Below are positions 9,133-17,545 of a stretch of 64,000 bases of DNA, piece by piece. This stretch comes from Isoptericola peretonis. GTDB taxonomy: Bacteria > Actinomycetota > Actinomycetes > Actinomycetales > Cellulomonadaceae. Position 1 is the first letter of the stretch; each line of letters starts with the position of its first letter. The position numbers and the translations under genes were made by a program. Under the pieces are notes generated by a model, which was not told the origin of the DNA, did not search any database, and was given only the letters and a program-made list of their open reading frames with translations. The stretch is from NCBI GenBank assembly GCA_023241745.1, contig JALQCY010000007.1, forward strand, positions 114,202 through 178,201, written 5' to 3'.

Positions 9133-11363
9133 CGGCTGCTGTTCCGGTGGCCGACGCGCCCGCCCCCGTCGCGACGCACTGCCCGTACTGCGCGCTCCAG
9201 TGCGGCATGGACCTCACCCCGGCCGCCGACCAGCGGGCCGGCCGGGCGTCGCTCCCGGTGACGGTCACGCCGCGGCAGTTCCCCACCAACGGCGGCGGGC
9301 TGTGCCAGAAGGGCTGGACGAGCGCGACGGTGCTGCGCGCGCCCGACCGGCTCACCACACCGCTGGTGCGCGGGGCCGGCGGTGAGCTGGTTCCCGCGTC
9401 GTGGGACGCCGCCCTCGACCTCGTCGCCGGTCGGCTGTCCGCGCTGGCCGCCGAGCACGGCCCGGAGACCGTGGCGGTCTTCGGCGGCGGCGGGCTGACC
9501 AACGAGAAGGCCTACACGCTGGGCAAGTTCGCCCGCGCCGTCCTGCGCACCCCGAACATCGACTACAACGGCCGGTTCTGCATGTCGTCCGCGGCGGCCG
9601 CCGGCAACCGGGCGTTCGGGCTGGACCGCGGGCTGCCGTTCCCGGTCACCGACCTCGCCGGCGCGGACGCGATCCTGCTGCTCGGCTCGAACGTGGCCGA
9701 GACGATGCCGCCGTTCGTGCAGCACCTCGCGGGGGCGCGGTCGGCGGGCGGGCTCGTCGTCGTCGACCCGCGCCGCTCGGCGACGGCGCGGCTGGCCGAC
9801 GGCGGCCAGGGCATCCACCTGCAGCCCGTGCCGGGCACGGACCTGGTGGTGCTGCTCGCGCTGCTGCACGTGCTGCTCGCGGAGCGGCTGGTGGACCGGG
9901 CGTACCTCGACGCGCGGACTTCGGGGTCCGACGACGTCGCCCGGTCCGTCGCGGCCTGGTGGCCCGAGCGGGCCGAGACCGTGTGCGGCGTCCCGGCCGA
10001 GGAGCTGCGTCGGGTGGCGCGGCTGCTGGCCGCGGCGTCGCCGTCGCGCGGGGGGCGGGGCGCCTATGTGCTCACGGGACGCGGTGTCGAGCAGTCCGCG
10101 CAGGGCACCGCCACGGTGACCGCGGCGATCAACGTCGCGCTCGCGCTCGGGCTCGTGGGCCGCGTGGGCTCGGGGTACGGCTGCCTCACCGGTCAGGGCA
10201 ACGGGCAGGGCGGTCGCGAGCACGGGCAGAAGTGCGACCAGCTGCCGGGCTACCGCAGGATCGACGACCCTGCGGCGCGCGCCCACGTGGCCGCCGTGTG
10301 GGGTGTCGACCCGGCCACGCTGCCCGGCCCGGGCGTGCCCGCCGTCGCGCTGCTGACCTCCCTCGGCACCCCGGGCGGGCCGCGGGCGCTGCTCGTGCAC
10401 GGCTCGAACGTCGTCGTGTCGGCGCCGAACGCGGACCGGGTGCGCGAGCGCCTGGCCGCCCTCGACCTGCTCGTGGTGTGCGACGTCGTGCCGTCCGAGA
10501 CGGCGCTCCTGGCCGACGTCGTGCTGCCCACCACCCAGTGGGCCGAGGAGGAGGGCACGATGACGAACCTCGAGGGACGGGTGATCCGCCGCCGGCGCGC
10601 GGCCGGCCCGCCGGGTGAGGCCCGCTCCGAGCTGTGGATCCTCGCCGAGCTGGCGCGACGGCTGGGCTCGGACGTGGCCCTCGGGACCGACCCGGCCGCT
10701 GTCTTCGACGAGCTGGCGCGCGCGTCGGCGGGCGGCGTCGCCGACTACTCCGGGCTCAGCCACGCGCGCCTCGACGCCCACGAGGCCGCCGGCGGGGAAG
10801 GGCTCTACTGGCCCTGCCCCGCCACCCACGCCGACACCTCGTGCGACGGTGGGCACCCCGGGACGCCTCGCGTGTTCCTCGAACGGTTCGCCACGCCGGA
10901 CGGGCGGGCGCGGATGGTCGCGGTGGACCACGCCGGCCCGTCCGACGACGTGCGCCCGGACGCGCCCGTCCACCTCGTCACCGGCCGGGTGCTGCAGCAC
11001 TACCAGTCCGGGGCGCAGACGCACCGTGTGCCCGAGCTCGAGCGCCTGGTGCCCGAGCCGTACGTGGAGCTGCACCCGCTGCTCGGGCTGCGGGTGGGGG
11101 TCGGGGACGGAGCACTGGCGCGCCTGACGTCCGCGCGCGGCGTGATCGAGGCGACGGCCCGCTGGACCGACGCCGTCCGGCCGGACACCGTCTTCATGCC
11201 GTTCCACTGGAGCGGGGCCGGCAGCGTCAACCGCCTCACGACCGACGCCGTCGACCCCGTCTCCGCAATGCCCGAGTTCAAGGTGTGCGCGGTGGCGGTG
11301 ACGCCCGCGGCCGAGCCCGCCCCGACGGCAGCGCCCGTCGAGACCCAGGAGGTCCCCGCATGA
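9129..11363 (+). CDS. nasA: Assimilatory nitrate reductase catalytic subunit
   Basis: Soluble molybdopterin oxidoreductase of the NasA/NarB/NapA group (744 residues) that reduces nitrate to nitrite for assimilation. An N-terminal [4Fe-4S] site is formed by C18, C21, C25 and C59. C151, in NGRFCMSSAAAA, is the expected cysteine ligand of molybdenum, which separates this enzyme from the Asp-liganded NarG. The C-terminal third contains the molydopterin dinucleotide-binding domain (HLVTGRVLQHYQSG region). There is no Tat signal, so it is cytoplasmic. ATGA overlaps join it to the transporter before it and nasB after it. Electrons should come from NasB. Confidence 0.93.
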   Translation: MTAAVPVADAPAPVATHCPYCALQCGMDLTPAADQRAGRASLPVTVTPRQFPTNGGGLCQKGWTSATVLRAPDRLTTPLVRGAGGELVPASWDAALDLVAGRLSALAAEHGPETVAVFGGGGLTNEKAYTLGKFARAVLRTPNIDYNGRFCMSSAAAAGNRAFGLDRGLPFPVTDLAGADAILLLGSNVAETMPPFVQHLAGARSAGGLVVVDPRRSATARLADGGQGIHLQPVPGTDLVVLLALLHVLLAERLVDRAYLDARTSGSDDVARSVAAWWPERAETVCGVPAEELRRVARLLAAASPSRGGRGAYVLTGRGVEQSAQGTATVTAAINVALALGLVGRVGSGYGCLTGQGNGQGGREHGQKCDQLPGYRRIDDPAARAHVAAVWGVDPATLPGPGVPAVALLTSLGTPGGPRALLVHGSNVVVSAPNADRVRERLAALDLLVVCDVVPSETALLADVVLPTTQWAEEEGTMTNLEGRVIRRRRAAGPPGEARSELWILAELARRLGSDVALGTDPAAVFDELARASAGGVADYSGLSHARLDAHEAAGGEGLYWPCPATHADTSCDGGHPGTPRVFLERFATPDGRARMVAVDHAGPSDDVRPDAPVHLVTGRVLQHYQSGAQTHRVPELERLVPEPYVELHPLLGLRVGVGDGALARLTSARGVIEATARWTDAVRPDTVFMPFHWSGAGSVNRLTTDAVDPVSAMPEFKVCAVAVTPAAEPAPTAAPVETQEVPA

Positions 11364-13048
11364 GCCACGACCCGCAGGAAGGCCTGAGGGTGCCGCACCG
11401 CGTGGTCGTCGTCGGCCACGGGATGGTCGGAGCGCGACTCGCGGACGAGCTCTCCCGCCGCGACGTCGACGGCGCGCTCGACGTCACGGTGCTCGGCGCC
11501 GAGCCGTACGAGCCGTACAACCGCGTGCTGCTGTCGGACGTCGTCGCCGGGCGCACCGACGTGGCGGCGATCGGCATGCCCACCGTCGACGACGGCCGCA
11601 CCCGGGTGCTGCGCGGCACGGCCGCGGTCGCCGTCGACCGCGACGCGCGCGTGGTGCTCGGTGACGACGGCGCCCGGCACCCCTACGACCACCTCGTCCT
11701 CGCCACCGGCGCCACCGCCCGCCTGCCCGCCGTGCCCGGGCTCGGGACGGACCCGACGGCGCTGCCCGCCGGGGTGCACGCGCTGCGCACCCTCGACGAC
11801 GCCCGCGAGGTGGTGGCGGCCACCGTGAACGCCCCGCGCGCGGTGGTCGTCGGCGGCGGCGTCCTGGGGGTCGAGGTGGCGCTCGGCCTCGCCGGGCGCG
11901 GTCTGCCGACCACGCTCGTGCACGGCGCGGACGCGCCGATGGACCGGCAGCTCGGCGGCGAGGCGGGCCGGGTGCTGCGCGCCGCGCTGCAGGCGGAGGG
12001 CGTGACGGTGCGCACCGGGGTCCGCCCGGACGAGGTGCTCGTCGTCGGTGGGCGGGCCGTGGGTGTGCGGCTCGCGGGAGCGGTGCGCGAGCCGGGGGAG
12101 ACGCTGGGCGCCGGCCTCGTCGTCCTGGCGTGCGGCACGACGCCGGAGACGTCGCTCGCCCGGCGCGCGGGCCTGGCCGTGGAGCGCGGCGTCGTCGTCG
12201 GGCCGGACCTGGCGAGCGTGACGGACCCGCAGGTCTTCGCGGTGGGGGACTGCGCCCAGCCGCCCGAGGGGTCGCGCGGGCTCGTGGCCGAGGGCTGGGA
12301 CCAGGCGCGCCGCCTCGCGGACGCGCTGGTGGCGCTCGCGGCCCGGCCGCGCGCGGCGCACCGGCGCCCTGACCGGCCGCGCGAGCACCTGCGCCTGCCC
12401 GGGGACGGGGCGGGCCCGTCGATGGCGGTGCGGCTGGGCACGCTGCTGTCCTCCCGGGCGCCCGGCGGTCCGGCGTCGGGGGTCGACGCCCGGGGGACCG
12501 ACGTCGTGAAGGTCAAGGCAGGGCCGCTGAGTGTGGTCGCCATGGGGCGGTGCGGTTCGGGCCGCGCGCCGGTCCCGGGGGAGCGGACCCTGCGCCTCGC
12601 CGACCCGGCCGCGGGGCGCTACGTCGAGGCCGTCGTGGCGGACGGCGTCCTCGTCGGGGCCACCTGCGTCGGCGACGCACGCGTGGCCGCGGACCTCACC
12701 GCCGCCTACACCCGCCGCACGCCCGTGCCCGCGGACCCGGCGTTCCTGCTGCTCACCCCGGTCGCGCCCGCCGCGGAGCCGGCGTCCAGCCCCGAGCACA
12801 TGCCCGACGACGCCACCGTCTGCCGCTGCAACGGCGTCACGAAGCACGACATCGCGGCCTGCGTCGCGGACGGGGCGTCGACCCAGGACGACGTCGCCCG
12901 CGCCACCCGCGCCACGACCGGCTGCGGCAGCTGCACGGAGGCCGTGTGCGGGCTGGTGGACTGGCTGACCGCGGCCCGGGCGGAGGGGGCTCGCCGACCC
13001 GGCGCGGCGCTCGGTCAGGAGGCGGGCGCGGTCCACTCGAGCGTGTAG
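11360..13048 (+). CDS. nasB: Nitrate reductase electron-transfer subunit: FAD/NAD(P)H oxidoreductase with BFD [2Fe-2S] domain
   Basis: 562-residue pyridine nucleotide-disulfide-type oxidoreductase that would pass NAD(P)H electrons to NasA. The FAD fold begins VVVVGHGMVGARL; the NAD(P)H fold is VVVGGGVLGVEVAL near residue 160; the second FAD motif VFAVGDCAQ follows. A BFD-like [2Fe-2S] domain lies near the C-terminus: CRCNGVTKHDI then TGCGSCTEAV. It resembles the N-terminal half of NirB without the siroheme domain, and Bacillus-type NasB. Translationally coupled to nasA by ATGA. Its last 34 nt overlap the convergent methyltransferase gene. Confidence 0.88.
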   Translation: MSHDPQEGLRVPHRVVVVGHGMVGARLADELSRRDVDGALDVTVLGAEPYEPYNRVLLSDVVAGRTDVAAIGMPTVDDGRTRVLRGTAAVAVDRDARVVLGDDGARHPYDHLVLATGATARLPAVPGLGTDPTALPAGVHALRTLDDAREVVAATVNAPRAVVVGGGVLGVEVALGLAGRGLPTTLVHGADAPMDRQLGGEAGRVLRAALQAEGVTVRTGVRPDEVLVVGGRAVGVRLAGAVREPGETLGAGLVVLACGTTPETSLARRAGLAVERGVVVGPDLASVTDPQVFAVGDCAQPPEGSRGLVAEGWDQARRLADALVALAARPRAAHRRPDRPREHLRLPGDGAGPSMAVRLGTLLSSRAPGGPASGVDARGTDVVKVKAGPLSVVAMGRCGSGRAPVPGERTLRLADPAAGRYVEAVVADGVLVGATCVGDARVAADLTAAYTRRTPVPADPAFLLLTPVAPAAEPASSPEHMPDDATVCRCNGVTKHDIAACVADGASTQDDVARATRATTGCGSCTEAVCGLVDWLTAARAEGARRPGAALGQEAGAVHSSV

Positions 13049-13722
13049 CGGAAGAACAGCCGCTGGCGGAAACGGGCGCCGGGCAGGACGCGCCGGGCGG
13101 TCTCGCGGACCTCGCCGTACGTCTCGCGCGCGTCGCGCACCGGCATGGGGGGCCCGTCGTCGGGGACCGTCACGGGTCGCGGATGCTTGACCAGCCCGAC
13201 CACGGGGTTGAGGAACGACGAGCAGAGGTCGACGGCGAGGTCCCGGGGCGCGCCGATCCGCGCCAGCCCCACCGCCAGCAGGCGGCCGCCGGGCGCCAGC
13301 ACCCCGGCGGCGTGCCGCAGCGCCGCCTCGAGGTCCATGTGGTGCAGGGAGGCGACCATCGTCACGACGTCGAACGAGCCGTCGGCGGGGACGTCCTCGA
13401 ACCGTCCGTGCCGCACGCTGACGCCCGGGTCGCCTGCGAACCGGGCGGCGGAGACCTCGGACATCGCCGCGTCCGCGTCGAGACCGACGACGGTGGCGCC
13501 CGCACGGCGCAGCCGGTGGACGAGCGTGCCCGTGCCGCACCCGACGTCGAGCGCGCGTCGTCGCCGGAGCGGCAGCCGCCGCACGATCCACCCGTGGAAG
13601 TGGTCGTTGTGGTTCCACGGGCGCAGGTCGTTGACGCGCCCGAGCCACCGGCCGACCGCGCGGACCACCGGGTTCGTCGTCGTGCGGGGGTCGAGCTGTG
13701 AGCGGGGTCGCGTGTCAGCCAT
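13015..13722 (-). CDS. Class I SAM-dependent methyltransferase
   Basis: 235-residue methyltransferase of the UbiE/Methyltransf_11 type; substrate unknown. Motif I is ALDVGCGTGTLVHRL, an acidic residue ends strand 2 (VVGLDAD), and SFDVVTMVASLHHM is the motif III region. The product starts at ATG 13722 (MADTRPRS); an upstream in-frame start near 13797 would run through the opposing kinase gene. No ribosome site is visible before the ATG. It interrupts the nitrogen genes on the opposite strand and its 3' end overlaps nasB by 34 nt. No evidence links it to nitrogen metabolism. Confidence 0.82.
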   Translation of the reverse strand: MADTRPRSQLDPRTTTNPVVRAVGRWLGRVNDLRPWNHNDHFHGWIVRRLPLRRRRALDVGCGTGTLVHRLRRAGATVVGLDADAAMSEVSAARFAGDPGVSVRHGRFEDVPADGSFDVVTMVASLHHMDLEAALRHAAGVLAPGGRLLAVGLARIGAPRDLAVDLCSSFLNPVVGLVKHPRPVTVPDDGPPMPVRDARETYGEVRETARRVLPGARFRQRLFFRYTLEWTAPAS

Positions 13723-13747
13723 GGTCAGGGAGGGTAGCGTCACGGCC

Positions 13748-14218
13748 GTGCCGAACCTCGTCCTGCTGTGCGGCCCCGCCGGGGCGGGCAAGTCCACGCA
13801 CGCCCGCCGGTACGCCGCCGCGGGCTACGCGGTCGCGTCCGTCGACGAGCTCGCCTGGGACGCCGGGCACGCCCCGGTCCACCCGCTGCCGGACGACGCG
13901 GCGCGCCGGGTGGCCGAGGTGCTGCGGGCCCGGGTCGACGAGCTGCTGCGGGACGGGAGTGACGTCGTCGTCGACTCGTCGTTCTGGTCGCTGGCGTCGC
14001 GGGACGCCTACCGGGCGCTCGGGGCGGCCCACGGCGCGGACACCCTGGTGGTCTACGTCGACACCCCGCGCGAGGTCGCCCTCGCCCGGGTCGCGGCCCG
14101 GGCGGCGTCGCACCCGCACGACGTCGTCCTGGCCCCGGAGGTCGCCGCGGCCTTCCACGACGGCTTCGAGGTGCCGACGCCGGACGAGGGCCCGCTCGAG
14201 GTCGTCCCCGGCACCTGA
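13748..14218 (+). CDS. Small P-loop kinase-like ATPase (AAA_33 / zeta-toxin-like fold)
   Basis: 156-residue nucleoside triphosphate-binding protein. A Walker A motif (CGPAGAGKSTHAR) sits at the extreme N-terminus and VVVDSSFWSLASRDAYR follows about 60 residues later, as in AAA_33 kinases that phosphorylate small molecules or RNA ends. A late VYVDTPREVALARVAAR segment is typical of the LID region. The GTG at 13748 is preferred, with GGGAGGG about 14 nt before it; an in-frame ATG at 13721 would add nine residues but lies in a CCATGG shared with the divergent methyltransferase start. Substrate unknown. Confidence 0.7.
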   Translation: MPNLVLLCGPAGAGKSTHARRYAAAGYAVASVDELAWDAGHAPVHPLPDDAARRVAEVLRARVDELLRDGSDVVVDSSFWSLASRDAYRALGAAHGADTLVVYVDTPREVALARVAARAASHPHDVVLAPEVAAAFHDGFEVPTPDEGPLEVVPGT

Positions 14219-14282
14219 CCTTCGAGCACGCGATCCGTCGCGGGACCGGGTGTGATGGCGCGACGGATCGCGTGCTGGAAGG
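14219..14282. terminator. Long inverted repeat after the kinase gene
   Basis: Arms of 24 nt (14219-14242 and 14259-14282) pair at 23 of 24 positions around a 16-nt loop; the only mismatch is G14224 against G14277. The inner 18 bp are perfect. It starts directly after the kinase stop codon and sits 109 nt before nirB, so a transcription terminator is the simplest reading. There is no T-run, which is usual in high-GC actinobacteria. A repeated palindromic element is an alternative. Confidence 0.7.
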
Positions 14283-14329
14283 CATGCCGGCGGTCCTCTC
14301 GCGCGGCATGTTTCGCGCGTGAGGCAGAT

Positions 14330-14345
14330 GTTCCCGTGAGGTAAC
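14330..14345 (+). promoter_or_regulatory. Candidate GlnR box upstream of nirB
   Basis: GTTCC-CGTGAG-GTAAC matches the inverted form of the actinobacterial GlnR consensus (GTTTC, six bases, GTnAC) at nine of ten defined positions. A further GTTTC half site is at 14310-14314. The site lies about 45 nt before the nirB start, 32 nt upstream of the TACCGT -10. GlnR control of nirB is established in Streptomyces and Mycobacterium; here it is inferred from sequence only. Confidence 0.5.
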
Positions 14346-14377
14346 CGCGGCCTGACGGCGGCGACACGGCGGCTTCC

Positions 14378-14383
14378 TACCGT
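14378..14383 (+). promoter_or_regulatory. nirB -10 element, probable leaderless transcript
   Basis: TACCGT followed by only 7 nt before the ATG at 14391, with no Shine-Dalgarno sequence. The spacing places the transcription start at or next to the start codon. No good -35 is visible, which suggests an activator-dependent promoter (GlnR and/or the NnaR-like protein). Confidence 0.5.
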
Positions 14384-14390
14384 CGGTCCC

Positions 14391-17129
14391 ATGACCAGCG
14401 AGCCCCCCACCACGGTCCCCAGCACGGCCGGCACGTCGAGCGGCACGGACGGCCGGCGCCACGTCGTCGTCGTCGGCGGCGGCATGGTCGCGCAGCGCTT
14501 CGTCGAGGCCCTGCGCGCCCGGGACGACGCCGGCGCGTGGCGCGTCAGCGTCTTCGCCGAGGAGCCGCGCAAGCCGTACGACCGCGTGGGCCTCACCCGC
14601 TACTTCGAGGTGCGCGACGCCGAGGAGCTCACGCTCGGCGACCCGGCCCTCTGGGACGACCCGCTGGTCGACCTGCACCGCGACTGCAAGGTCGAGACGA
14701 TCGACCGCGAGGCCCGCACCGTCACGGACCGCCTCGGCCGGGTGCACGCCTACGACGAGCTGGTGCTCGCGACCGGCTCCAACGCCGCGATGCCGCCGAT
14801 CCCCGGCAACGACCTGCCCGGCGTCTTCGTCTACCGCACGATCGACGACGTGGCCGCGCTGCGCGGCTGGGTGGAGGCCAAGCGCGAGGCCGGCCGGGTC
14901 ACGACGCGCGGGGGCGTGGTGGAGAAGCCGGTGCGCGGCGCCGTCATCGGCGGCGGCCTGCTCGGGCTGGAGGCGGCCGGCGCGCTCAAGGCGCTCGGCG
15001 CCCAGGCGACGGTCATCGAGTTCGGCACGCACCTCATGGGTGTGCAGGTGGACCTGGGCGGCGGGCACGCGCTCAAGCGGCTCATCAACGACAAGGGCAT
15101 CTCGGTGCGGCCGGAGACGGCCACCAAGGAGATGCGGCCGCACCGCCGCACGGGCCACGTGGGCAGGCTGGAGTTCGGCGACGGCGGCCGCCTCGACGTG
15201 GACGTCGTCGTGGTCGCGACCGGCGTGCGGCCGCGCGACGAGCTGGCCCGGGCCGCGGGGCTGGAGATCGGCGAGCGCGGTGGGGCCGTCGTGGACCTCA
15301 CCTGCCGCACGGCGGACCCGCACGTGTGGGCCATCGGCGAGGTCGCGTGCATCGAGGGCCGCTGCCTCGGCCTCGTGGCCCCCGGCAACACGATGGCGGA
15401 GATCGTCGTCGACCGGCTGCTCGGCGGCGAGGCCGTCTTCCCCGGCGCGGACACCGCGACGAAGCTCAAGCTGTCCGGCGTGGACGTCGCGAGCTTCGGC
15501 GACGCGCACGGCCGCACGAAGGACGCGGTCGAGATCGTCTGGGCCGACCCGGTGGCGGGCGTCTACAAGAAGCTCGTCATGGCCGACGACGCCCGCACCC
15601 TGCTGGGCGGCGTGTTCGTCGGGGACGCCGCGCCGTACGCGTCGCTGCGGCCGATGCTCGGCGCCGAGCTGCCCGGCGACCCGTCCGCGTTCCTGCTCCC
15701 GGAGGGCACCGGCGGCGCCCCGGTCCTGGAGCTGCCCGACGACGCGAACGTCTGCTCCTGCAACAACGTCTCGGCCGGCACGATCCGCGGCGCCGTGGCA
15801 GGGCTCGACGGGGGGCCCGCGTGCACGGACGTGGCGGGCGTCAAGGCCTGCACCCGCGCCGGCACCACCTGCGGGGCCTGCCTGCCGCTGGTCACGAAGC
15901 TCACAAAGACCGAGCTGGCCAAGGCCGGCGTCGCGGTGAGCAACGCGCTGTGCGAGCACTTCGAGCTCTCCCGCGCCCAGCTGTTCGACGCCGTGCGGGT
16001 GGCAGACCTGCACACCTTCAGCGAGATCATCGGCCGGTTCGGGCGGGTCCCCGAGGGTGCCGACGACGCCGGCCGTGGCTGCGACATCTGCAAGCCGACC
16101 GTGGCGTCGGTCCTCGCCAGCCTCGGCAACGGGCACATCCTCGCCGGCGAGCAGGCCACGCTGCAGGACACCAACGACCACATGCTCGCCAACATGCAGA
16201 AGGACGGCACGTACTCCGTCGTCCCGCGCATGCCGGGCGGCGAGGTGACGCCCGACGGGCTGATCGTCGTCGGCCAGGTCGCCAAGGACTTCGGGCTCTA
16301 CACGAAGGTCACGGGCGGGCAGCGGATCGACATGTTCGGCGCCCGCGTCGAGCAGCTCCCGGAGATCTGGCGGCGGCTCGTGGACGCCGGCTTCGAGTCC
16401 GGGCACGCGTACGGCAAGTCCCTGCGCACCGTGAAGTCGTGCGTCGGGTCGACCTGGTGCCGGTTCGGCGTGCAGGACTCGGTGGGCATGGCCGTCGAGC
16501 TCGAGCTGCGCTACCGCGGCCTGCGCTCCCCGCACAAGCTCAAGCTGGGCGTCTCCGGCTGCGCCCGCGAGTGCGCCGAGGCGCGGGGCAAGGACGTCGG
16601 CGTCATCGCCACCGAGAAGGGGTGGAACGTCTACGTGGGGGGCAACGGCGGTCAGACGCCGAAGCACGCGCAGCTGCTCGCCGAGAACCTCACCTCCGAC
16701 GAGCTGCTGCGCACCATCGACCGGTTCCTCATGCTGTACATCCGCACCGCCGACCGGCTGCAGCGCACGGCGCCCTGGGTGGAGGAGTACGAGGGCGGCC
16801 TCGAGGCGATCCGCCAGGTCGTGATCGAGGACTCGCTCGGCATCGCCGCGGACCTCGACGCCGCGATGGCGAAGCACGTCGACGCGTACGAGGACGAGTG
16901 GAAGGCCGTCCTGGAGGACCCGGAGAAGCTGGCCCGCTTCGGCTCCTTCGTCAACGCCCCGACGACGCCCGACCCGGCCCTCGCCTATGTGCCCGAGCGC
17001 GGGCAGAAGCGCCCCGCCACCGCCGACGAGGTCGCGGCCGGCGCCGACGGCCCCGTCGACCCCGACCTCGTCTCCGCCGCGACCAGCCCCGTGCTCGTCG
17101 CCGGACCCACCCTGGAGGTGCGCGCATGA
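14391..17129 (+). CDS. nirB: Nitrite reductase (NAD(P)H) large subunit
   Basis: Cytoplasmic siroheme enzyme reducing nitrite to ammonium with NAD(P)H; 912 residues, somewhat longer than the usual 840-860 because of an N-terminal Thr/Ser-rich stretch and a C-terminal tail. Domain order: FAD fold (VVVVGGGMVAQRF near residue 25), NAD(P)H fold (AVIGGGLLGLEAAGAL near 185), BFD [2Fe-2S] domain (CSCNNVSAGTIR ... TTCGACLP near 450-505), then the siroheme/[4Fe-4S] domain with CVGSTWC and GCARECAEA. All four cluster cysteines are present. ATGA coupling to nirD. Start chosen at the only ATG near the TACCGT promoter. Confidence 0.97.
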   Translation: MTSEPPTTVPSTAGTSSGTDGRRHVVVVGGGMVAQRFVEALRARDDAGAWRVSVFAEEPRKPYDRVGLTRYFEVRDAEELTLGDPALWDDPLVDLHRDCKVETIDREARTVTDRLGRVHAYDELVLATGSNAAMPPIPGNDLPGVFVYRTIDDVAALRGWVEAKREAGRVTTRGGVVEKPVRGAVIGGGLLGLEAAGALKALGAQATVIEFGTHLMGVQVDLGGGHALKRLINDKGISVRPETATKEMRPHRRTGHVGRLEFGDGGRLDVDVVVVATGVRPRDELARAAGLEIGERGGAVVDLTCRTADPHVWAIGEVACIEGRCLGLVAPGNTMAEIVVDRLLGGEAVFPGADTATKLKLSGVDVASFGDAHGRTKDAVEIVWADPVAGVYKKLVMADDARTLLGGVFVGDAAPYASLRPMLGAELPGDPSAFLLPEGTGGAPVLELPDDANVCSCNNVSAGTIRGAVAGLDGGPACTDVAGVKACTRAGTTCGACLPLVTKLTKTELAKAGVAVSNALCEHFELSRAQLFDAVRVADLHTFSEIIGRFGRVPEGADDAGRGCDICKPTVASVLASLGNGHILAGEQATLQDTNDHMLANMQKDGTYSVVPRMPGGEVTPDGLIVVGQVAKDFGLYTKVTGGQRIDMFGARVEQLPEIWRRLVDAGFESGHAYGKSLRTVKSCVGSTWCRFGVQDSVGMAVELELRYRGLRSPHKLKLGVSGCARECAEARGKDVGVIATEKGWNVYVGGNGGQTPKHAQLLAENLTSDELLRTIDRFLMLYIRTADRLQRTAPWVEEYEGGLEAIRQVVIEDSLGIAADLDAAMAKHVDAYEDEWKAVLEDPEKLARFGSFVNAPTTPDPALAYVPERGQKRPATADEVAAGADGPVDPDLVSAATSPVLVAGPTLEVRA

Positions 17130-17545
17130 CCGCCCTGACCCCCACGACCCCGACCGCGGCCGAGAGCGCCGTCGTCGACGGCCCCGGCTGGACGGCCGTC
17201 TGCCCGCTCGACGCGCTGGTGCCCGAGCGCGGCGCCGCCGCCCTGGTCACCGGGTCCGACGGCGAGGAACGGCAGGTGGCGCTGTTCCGTCTCCTCGACG
17301 GCACGGTGTGCGCCGTCCAGCAGCTCGACCCGTACTCCGGCGCGAACGTCATGTCGCGGGGCATCGTCGGCACGCGGGGCGGCACGCCGACCGTCGCGTC
17401 GCCGGTCTACAAGCAGGTCTTCGAGCTGCACACGGGCCGCTGCCTCGACGCGGCGGGCAAGGAACCCCGCGGCGGGCTGTCCGGGGACCTCGCGTCCTAC
17501 CCGGCCGTCGTGGCGGGCGGCGTGGTGCACGTGGGGATCGGATGA
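17126..17545 (+). CDS. nirD: Nitrite reductase (NAD(P)H) small subunit
   Basis: 139-residue Rieske-fold partner of NirB. The usual Rieske cysteine/histidine pairs are absent (QLDPYSGANVMSRGIVG occupies the first ligand loop), which is normal for NirD. The segment VASPVYKQVFELHTGRCLD is conserved in the family. It is joined by ATGA overlaps to nirB upstream and cobA downstream. Confidence 0.95.
   Translation: MTALTPTTPTAAESAVVDGPGWTAVCPLDALVPERGAAALVTGSDGEERQVALFRLLDGTVCAVQQLDPYSGANVMSRGIVGTRGGTPTVASPVYKQVFELHTGRCLDAAGKEPRGGLSGDLASYPAVVAGGVVHVGIG

Noticed and set aside
13721-13747. ATG 13721 as the kinase start
   Set aside because: It lies before the GGGAGGG site and on the complement of the methyltransferase start; GTG 13748 places the Walker A motif at the usual distance from the N-terminus. 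It cannot be fully excluded.
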